A stretch of 64,000 bases of DNA from Mucilaginibacter rigui (GTDB taxonomy: Bacteria > Bacteroidota > Bacteroidia > Sphingobacteriales > Sphingobacteriaceae): positions 39,360 through 103,359 of the forward strand of contig NZ_JACWMW010000008.1 in NCBI RefSeq assembly GCF_014773275.1, read 5' to 3'. Below, one piece after another: positions 59,328 through 64,000 of the stretch. A model generated the notes under the pieces. The model made no database searches, had not been told where the DNA came from, and saw only the letters and a program-made list of their open reading frames with translations. How positions within the stretch are numbered: the first letter of the stretch is position 1; every line of letters begins with the position of its first letter. Both the position numbers and the translations under genes were made by a program.

Positions 59328-60431
59328 ATGGATGTAGGCTATTTTATAAGCGAACTGCTGGCGCAACATGGCGACGTAAATGTGCCCGGTTTGGGTTATT
59401 TTGCCCGTACGCGCATAAACGGCCACTATAACGAAAAAGAAGGCAAATTATACCCGCCTACTTATAGCGTACAGTTTGATCCGCAAACTATTGAGGATGA
59501 AACGCTGGCCCAATATATAGTAGATAAGAAAAATATCTCGCTGGCATCATCCAAGTACTTTACCGAAAAATTCATCACCAATATAAAGTTGCAGGCACAA
59601 TCTGCCGAGACTCCGTTGGCCGGCCTTGGCTGGTTTTATACAGAAGGTTCGCAGTTGTACTTCCGGCCAAACACCGGTTTGAGTACCGACCCTGATTTTT
59701 TTGGTTACCAACCTGTTAACCTGCATAAATTAGGCAGCGCACCTGTGGTAGCTGAACCTGCCGCTACACCTGTAGAAGCTGAATATACAGCTCCGGTAAC
59801 TGTGCCCCCGCAACCGGAAGTAACCGACGGCTACCGGTTTGAAACCGACGAGGAGCATGAGGCCTACCTGGTTGATCTGGCCCGTAAAAGGAGCAGAAAC
59901 TCAACCATTACATTTGTGGTACTGGCATTGTTATTTACGGGCCTGGTTGTATACCTGGTAAACAGGTATAATCCATCGGTATTTAACCTGGAAGCCCCAA
60001 AACATAAGGTAACCAAAACCGAAGCTGTAATTAATGCAAAGGTGGAACAGCCTGAAGATAGCACGGCCACCGCGAAAGATACAGCTAAAACAAGTGTTAA
60101 GCCAGATACTATTTCAACCACTAAAACCACGGTAATTAAAGATACTTTGGCAAAAACACCTGCTACTGCAAACAATAATATCGCAGGGCCACGTTATGAA
60201 ATATTAGGAGGCTCGTTTGCTACTATTGAAGAAGCCAACAGGGCAATAAAAAATTATAAAACTTTAGGCATAGAGGCAAGGATATTAGAAAATGTGCCGG
60301 GCAGGAAACGTAAGGTTACCTTAGGCACTTATGTTACCAGGGCTGAAGCTGTTGCCGCCCAGGAGAAAATTTTAAGTACAAAAAAAGTAAAGGAAGCTGA
60401 TACTTATATTCAGCCATATAATATTAAATAA
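59328..60431 (+). CDS. HU-CCDC81-type domain protein with transmembrane helix and SPOR domain
   Basis: A 367-residue protein with three parts. Residues 1-135 match the bacterial HU-CCDC81 pair, a divergent HU/IHF branch (starts MDVGYFISELLAQHGDVNVPGLGYF; second unit from about 65). One membrane helix lies at about 191-211 (STITFVVLALLFTGLVVYLV), preceded by a basic cluster RKRSRN, so the N-terminus is cytoplasmic. A Thr/Lys/Asp-rich linker leads to a C-terminal SPOR domain (about 287-365, GPRYEILGGSFATIEEANRA), which in other proteins binds denuded septal peptidoglycan. It sits between the TPR/barrel genes and exbB. The likely role is a bridge between cytoplasm (possibly DNA) and the division-site wall. 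Confidence 0.87.
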   Translation: MDVGYFISELLAQHGDVNVPGLGYFARTRINGHYNEKEGKLYPPTYSVQFDPQTIEDETLAQYIVDKKNISLASSKYFTEKFITNIKLQAQSAETPLAGLGWFYTEGSQLYFRPNTGLSTDPDFFGYQPVNLHKLGSAPVVAEPAATPVEAEYTAPVTVPPQPEVTDGYRFETDEEHEAYLVDLARKRSRNSTITFVVLALLFTGLVVYLVNRYNPSVFNLEAPKHKVTKTEAVINAKVEQPEDSTATAKDTAKTSVKPDTISTTKTTVIKDTLAKTPATANNNIAGPRYEILGGSFATIEEANRAIKNYKTLGIEARILENVPGRKRKVTLGTYVTRAEAVAAQEKILSTKKVKEADTYIQPYNIK

Positions 60432-60490
60432 AAACAAGAGGCCTTTTAACCAGGGGGCCCGCAATTTACACCACGATTTATATAGACACT

Positions 60491-61201
60491 ATGACGCTAT
60501 TAATGCAGGTTACAGACACCGCCGCAAAATTAATTGATACCGCGCACCAGGCTACGCAACAGCTGGCAAAAATACCGGAAGAAGAATTACGCTTTGGCGA
60601 CCTGTTGATAAAAGGTGGTTGGGTAATGGTACCTATTGGTATACTGGCCGTATTAGGGCTTGTTATATTTTTCGAGCGTTTTTTCACCATCCGTAAAGCA
60701 TCAAAAGATGAATCGCATTTAATGAGCCAGGTACGCAGCAGCATCCACTCAGGCGATCTGCAATCGGCCATTGCTATTTGCCGCAACAGTAACTCGCCGC
60801 TGGGCCGTATGCTGCAAAAAGGTTTATTACGTATAGGCCGCCCCATAAAAGATATTGAAGGCGCTATAGAAAACGTAGGCAAGCTGGAAGTATCAAAACT
60901 GGAAAAGAATATAGGCATCATTGGTATAGTAGCCGGTATAGCGCCCATGTTTGGTTTCCTGGGTACTATCGCCGGGGTAATCAAGATATTTTATGATATT
61001 TCAAAAACCGATAACATCAGCATGGGTGTTATATCGGGTGGTTTATACGTAAAAATGGTAACATCTGCAGCGGGTTTGTTTGTAGGTATCATTGCCTATG
61101 TATGCTACCATGTTTTAAATATGATGGTTGATAAAGTTATCCTGAAACTGGAGACCGATGCCATCGAATTTATTGACCTGTTAGAAGAGCCAAGCAAATG
61201 A
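60491..61201 (+). CDS. exbB: ExbB/TolQ-type proton channel protein
   Basis: A 236-residue inner-membrane motor subunit that uses proton flow to drive TonB- or TolA-like proteins. Three membrane helices: about 40-60 (GGWVMVPIGILAVLGLVIFFE), then after a long cytoplasmic loop, GIIGIVAGIAPMFGFLGTIAGVI and MVTSAAGLFVGIIAYVCYHVL. The family-defining GxxxP-type FLGT and the polar TS residues of helix 3 are present. The stop overlaps the exbD start by four bases (ATGA), so the two are translationally coupled. Confidence 0.93.
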   Translation: MTLLMQVTDTAAKLIDTAHQATQQLAKIPEEELRFGDLLIKGGWVMVPIGILAVLGLVIFFERFFTIRKASKDESHLMSQVRSSIHSGDLQSAIAICRNSNSPLGRMLQKGLLRIGRPIKDIEGAIENVGKLEVSKLEKNIGIIGIVAGIAPMFGFLGTIAGVIKIFYDISKTDNISMGVISGGLYVKMVTSAAGLFVGIIAYVCYHVLNMMVDKVILKLETDAIEFIDLLEEPSK

Positions 61202-61599
61202 ATTTAAGAAAAAGACATAAAGGCGCATCAGCAGAAGTGCATACTTCGGCCATGAACGATATCATGTTCTTCCTGCTTTTGTTCTTCCTTATCGCGTCAA
61301 CAGTAACCAACCCTAACGTGGTGAAACTGTTGCTTCCAAAATCATCAAGCGGGCAATCGGTATCAAAAAAAACTATTAACGTATCTATTGATAAGAACCT
61401 GGTTTATACGATCGATAAAAAACAAGTGCCGGTTGACCAGATACAGCCAACACTGCAAAGCTATAAAAGCCTGGCTACCGAGCTTACAATAGTTTTATAC
61501 GTAGACCGCACCGTGGCCATACAGGATGTGGTACAGGTAATGGATATAGCACAAAAATTAAATATTAAAATGGTACTGGCAACAGAACCAAAGGGATAA
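61198..61599 (+). CDS. exbD: ExbD/TolR-type motor subunit
   Basis: A 133-residue ExbD/TolR protein with one N-terminal membrane helix (about 20-40). The proton-carrying Asp is seen in AMNDIMFFLLLFFL (Asp20). The rest (about 50-133) is the periplasmic domain, ending DVVQVMDIAQKLNIKMVLAT, which binds peptidoglycan in TolR. It begins inside the exbB stop. The gene after it is TonB-like, giving a complete motor in order. Confidence 0.94.
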   Translation: MNLRKRHKGASAEVHTSAMNDIMFFLLLFFLIASTVTNPNVVKLLLPKSSSGQSVSKKTINVSIDKNLVYTIDKKQVPVDQIQPTLQSYKSLATELTIVLYVDRTVAIQDVVQVMDIAQKLNIKMVLATEPKG

Positions 61600-61609
61600 A
61601 CAGACATAC

Positions 61610-61676
61610 GTATTGAGTATCTGGTATCAAAAAAATTGGTACGGTCTTGATACTTGATACTAACTACTCGATACTA
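61610..61676. repeat. GATAC/GTATC tandem-word inverted repeat between exbD and tonB
   Basis: GTATTGAGTATC (61610-61621), GATACTTGATAC (61649-61660) and TACTCGATAC (61666-61675) are close variants of one word in both directions, filling most of the gap between the stop of exbD and the tonB ATG. Confidence 0.65.
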
Positions 61677-62492
61677 ATGGATTACAGGGAAGACAATAAT
61701 TATCCGAAAGCATTTGCCGCTACCGGTATCATACTGGGCGTGGTAATGGCCTTGTGCTATTTTATTGTTTTTAAGCAACCGCCGCCTCACGAGGAGGGTA
61801 CCGGAGGCATACTGGTAAATTATGGTACGGTTGATGAAGGTATGGGTAACGACTATATGAGTACCGAAGAACCCTCTGTAGCCGAAAAAGCCAATAACAC
61901 AAAACCCGATAAGGTAACCCCTGCCCCGCCAACCGAAGAAAAACAGCAGGTGGATAACAGCGACAAAAACGTAGTTACCCAAACCACAGATGATGCGCCT
62001 GAAGTTGCTGCAAATACCAAAAAGCCAAGCACCACAGTAGCCACGCAACCCACTACAAAAACGGTTGCAAAGCCTGCTGTTAACCAAAATGCACTTTACA
62101 AAGGCAAAACCAATAACGGCACCGGCGAAGGCGACGGAACCGGCAATACCCCTGGCAACCAGGGTAAACCAACAGGCACAACCCTAACCAATAACTATAA
62201 CGGAACAGGATCTGGTAACGGAGGCAATTTAAACCTAACCCAGCGTAGTTTTGTTAGCCGCCCCACTGTTGACGGAGGCAACCGCTATACCGGCAAAGTG
62301 GTGGTTGATATACGGGTTGATAAGGAAGGTAATGTAATACAAGCAACAGCGGGTGCCCGTGGCACTACCATAACAGATGCTGCCCTGCTTCAAAAATGCG
62401 AGGATGCGGTAAGAAGATCAAAATTCAACCCTTCAGATACCGCTCCCGAAAATCAAAATGGCACTTTAACATTCGTATTTAAGGTAAATTAA
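61677..62492 (+). CDS. TonB-like energy transducer
   Basis: A 271-residue TonB-family protein. A cytoplasmic start (MDYREDNNYPK), one membrane anchor (about 11-32, AFAATGIILGVVMALCYFIVF) and a Pro/Thr/Asn-rich spacer that includes Gly/Asn repeats (GTGEGDGTGNTPGN) come first. The last ~75 residues form a TonB C-terminal-type domain (GKVVVDIRVDKEGNVI, AVRRSKFNPSD, GTLTFVFKVN). ATG 61677 is chosen because an upstream in-frame start (61647) would translate the GATACT repeat. Could work as TonB for receptors such as the one at 33-36 kb, or as a TolA-like link to the local barrel. Confidence 0.88.
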   Translation: MDYREDNNYPKAFAATGIILGVVMALCYFIVFKQPPPHEEGTGGILVNYGTVDEGMGNDYMSTEEPSVAEKANNTKPDKVTPAPPTEEKQQVDNSDKNVVTQTTDDAPEVAANTKKPSTTVATQPTTKTVAKPAVNQNALYKGKTNNGTGEGDGTGNTPGNQGKPTGTTLTNNYNGTGSGNGGNLNLTQRSFVSRPTVDGGNRYTGKVVVDIRVDKEGNVIQATAGARGTTITDAALLQKCEDAVRRSKFNPSDTAPENQNGTLTFVFKVN

Positions 62493-62566
62493 ATTGCAGT
62501 TTGCAGATATAAGTTTGCCATTTGCATGTATACATTTGCAATGCATATTGCCAACTGCAAACTAAA
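62493..62566. repeat. TTTGCA/TGCAAA word repeat before folC
   Basis: The 74-base gap contains TTGCAGTTTGCAG (62493-62505) and inverted CCAACTGCAAACT (62551-62563), with further TTTGCA and TGCAAT words between. No ORF or clear promoter is seen. Confidence 0.5.
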
Positions 62567-63868
62567 ATGGACTACCAGCAAACGCTCAATTACCTCTACA
62601 CCCAACTACCTGTTTTTACCCGGGTAGGCGCTTCGGCCTATAAAGAGGACCTTACCAATACCATTGCCCTGCTAAACATATTGGATAATCCCGAGCATAA
62701 GTTCAAGAGCATCCATGTAGGCGGCACCAATGGTAAAGGTTCTACATCGCACATGCTGGCCGCTATATTGCAGGTTGCAGGATATAAAACGGGTTTATAC
62801 ACCTCGCCCCATCTTAAAGATTTCCGCGAACGCATCCGTATAAACGGGAAGATGATAGGCGAACAGACTGTTATAGATTTTGTAGCAAAACACCGCCCCA
62901 ATTTTGAGCAGATCCAACCTTCTTTTTTTGAGATGACCGTTGCCCTGGCTTTTGATGTTTTTGCGAAGGAACAGGTTGATATAGCCATCGTAGAGGTTGG
63001 TTTGGGCGGAAGATTAGATTCTACCAATGTAATTAACCCGCTGCTATCCATCATCACCAACATAGGGTGGGACCACATGAATTTACTGGGCGATACGCTA
63101 CCCAAAATAGCAGGCGAAAAAGCGGGTATTATTAAGCCTTCCATACCGGTCATCATTGGCGAATACCAGCCCGAAGTTGCTGAAGTATTTACCAATAAAG
63201 CGCAGCAGGTAAACGCGCCTTTGGTATTTGCATCCGAAGTAAAGTCGGAAGTAGGAAGTCGGGAGTCAGAAGTTGATAGTCTACAGTTCTTAACACTCAC
63301 CGTTCCAGCCACAGACTCAAGACTTAAAACTTACAACTTAAGGCTCGACCTGCCCGGCACCTATCAGCTCAATAATGTACGAACAGTTTTAACTGCTGTT
63401 GACGAATTACGCAAGCAAGATTTTGTTATTACCGATGAGCATATCATCACGGCGCTAAAACAAGTTAAAACTCTAACCGGTCTGCACGGCCGCTGGGAGG
63501 TGATCAATAACCAGCCACTCACCATTTGCGATACGGGCCATAACCCCGAAGGCATCACAGAAGTACTGAAGAATATTGCCAACGTTAAATACGAGCATTT
63601 GCATTTTGTAATAGGCATGGTGAATGATAAGGATATCAGCAAGGTATTGGCCATGCTGCCAACCCATGCTACCTACTACTTCTGCCGCCCCGATATCCCC
63701 CGCGGATTGGAAGCAGAAAGCATCAAACAGCAAGCAGCAAGTTTCGGCTTACATGGCGAGACTTATCCATCCGTTAAGGCAGCACTAATGGCCGCACAAG
63801 AAGCAGCTACCGATAAAGACCTGGTTTTTGCAGGCGGGAGTACGTTTGTGGTGGCAGAGGTGGTGTAA
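62567..63868 (+). CDS. folC: Bifunctional folylpolyglutamate / dihydrofolate synthase
   Basis: A 433-residue Mur-ligase-like enzyme adding glutamate to folates (and making dihydrofolate from dihydropteroate), cytosolic. Seen: the P-loop HVGGTNGKGSTSHM (about 50-63), TSPHLKDFRERIRINGK, EVGLGGRLDSTNV and the GHNPEG C-domain motif. The start is ATG 62567. At about residues 226-259 the frame runs through a palindromic word repeat (KSEVGSRESEVDS and DSRLKTYNLRL), typical of intergenic DNA but here translated without breaking the gene. It follows the TonB gene codirectionally; a functional link to it is unlikely. Confidence 0.94.
   Translation: MDYQQTLNYLYTQLPVFTRVGASAYKEDLTNTIALLNILDNPEHKFKSIHVGGTNGKGSTSHMLAAILQVAGYKTGLYTSPHLKDFRERIRINGKMIGEQTVIDFVAKHRPNFEQIQPSFFEMTVALAFDVFAKEQVDIAIVEVGLGGRLDSTNVINPLLSIITNIGWDHMNLLGDTLPKIAGEKAGIIKPSIPVIIGEYQPEVAEVFTNKAQQVNAPLVFASEVKSEVGSRESEVDSLQFLTLTVPATDSRLKTYNLRLDLPGTYQLNNVRTVLTAVDELRKQDFVITDEHIITALKQVKTLTGLHGRWEVINNQPLTICDTGHNPEGITEVLKNIANVKYEHLHFVIGMVNDKDISKVLAMLPTHATYYFCRPDIPRGLEAESIKQQAASFGLHGETYPSVKAALMAAQEAATDKDLVFAGGSTFVVAEVV
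63242..63343. repeat. Palindromic word repeat inside the folC coding region
   Basis: Words AAGTCGGAAGTAGGAAGTCG and GGAGTCAGAAGTTG (63242-63275) are matched by inverted words GACTCAAGACTTAAAACTTA (63314-63333) and ACAACTTAAGG. It looks like the other tandem-word intergenic repeats but stays in frame. Confidence 0.65.
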
Positions 63869-63948
63869 GAAAAGATTCCGCCGTGTCATTGCTGTAAAGG
63901 TCAAGTAATTCGATAACAGAATTAGCTTTAACAAATAAAGCTAAAGTT

Positions 63949-64000
63949 ATGCGAAACATTAACAATGACCTGACCTTAAAGCGCAACTATCTGAACAAGT
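63949..64000 (+). CDS. Possible start of a gene cut by the window edge
   Basis: ATG 63949 opens a frame to the end of the window (MRNINNDLTLKRNYLNK). Seventeen codons are too few to recognise. The preceding 80 bases hold no clear promoter. The call is tentative. Confidence 0.3.
   Translation, partial: MRNINNDLTLKRNYLNK

Noticed and set aside
62638..63312. Minus-strand open frame across folC
   Set aside because: It lies wholly antisense to conserved FolC motifs and has no family features.

Overview
The window looks like chromosomal DNA from a member of the Bacteroidota, most likely family Sphingobacteriaceae and close to Mucilaginibacter or Pedobacter. The clues are -7 promoter boxes of the type TAnnTTTG next to start codons, a TamL-type outer-membrane lipoprotein, a type IX secretion plug-domain protein, a TonB-dependent receptor with an N-terminal carboxypeptidase-regulatory-like domain, an HU-CCDC81/SPOR protein, and many short palindromic intergenic repeats. 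The species is an inference. No rRNA, CRISPR array or prophage is visible. There is one tRNA (Cys, GCA).

Layout. 1-2.2 kb: end of hppD, tspO and a small membrane protein. 2.2-5.6 kb: a MITE-like palindromic block, then tamL and an RNA methyltransferase whose start codons overlap divergently. 5.6-8 kb: tRNA-Cys, a 58-residue basic protein, a cluster of REP-like hairpins, an IS200-type transposase and pyrD. 8-15 kb: SGNH hydrolase, ABC-F ATPase, small P-loop protein, retropepsin-like protease, T9SS plug-domain protein, a second REP-like cluster and an acyl-CoA thioesterase. 15-23 kb: EVE protein, PAS protein, holA, a solitary HsdR-N nuclease-like protein, a hybrid histidine kinase and valS. 23-31.5 kb: M13 peptidase, a UPF0175/DUF3368 toxin-antitoxin-like pair, an MBL-rhodanese protein, a GMC oxidoreductase and a DoxX-like membrane protein. 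31.5-38 kb: surface lipoprotein, TonB-dependent receptor, HTH protein and an Nramp-related transporter. 38-39 kb: an AT-rich accessory patch with a nucleoside 2-deoxyribosyltransferase-like gene, possibly frameshifted. 39-45.3 kb: pruA, then two beta-carbonic anhydrases with a SulP transporter and a DUF1275 protein. 45.4-53 kb: acyl-CoA carboxylase beta subunit, GNAT, M42 peptidase, nucleotidyltransferase and M16 peptidase. 53.3-64 kb: a zinc-ribbon microprotein, an orphan receiver, then TPR protein - outer-membrane barrel - HU/SPOR protein - ExbB - ExbD - TonB - FolC.

Functional links. The last region reads as one envelope module. A proton-driven ExbB/ExbD/TonB motor lies beside an outer-membrane barrel, a large periplasmic TPR protein and a transmembrane protein predicted to join a cytoplasmic HU-like domain to a peptidoglycan-binding SPOR domain. 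The SulP-carbonic anhydrase genes probably handle bicarbonate and CO2. Terminators between and after these genes define the likely transcription units.

Best candidates for something undescribed: (1) two head-to-head clusters of 3-nt-loop hairpins, one beside the IS200-like HUH transposase; (2) the HU-TM-SPOR protein embedded in a Tol-Pal-like locus; (3) the AT-rich deoxyribosyltransferase-like gene with its broken upstream frame; (4) a palindromic intergenic-type repeat apparently translated in frame inside folC.
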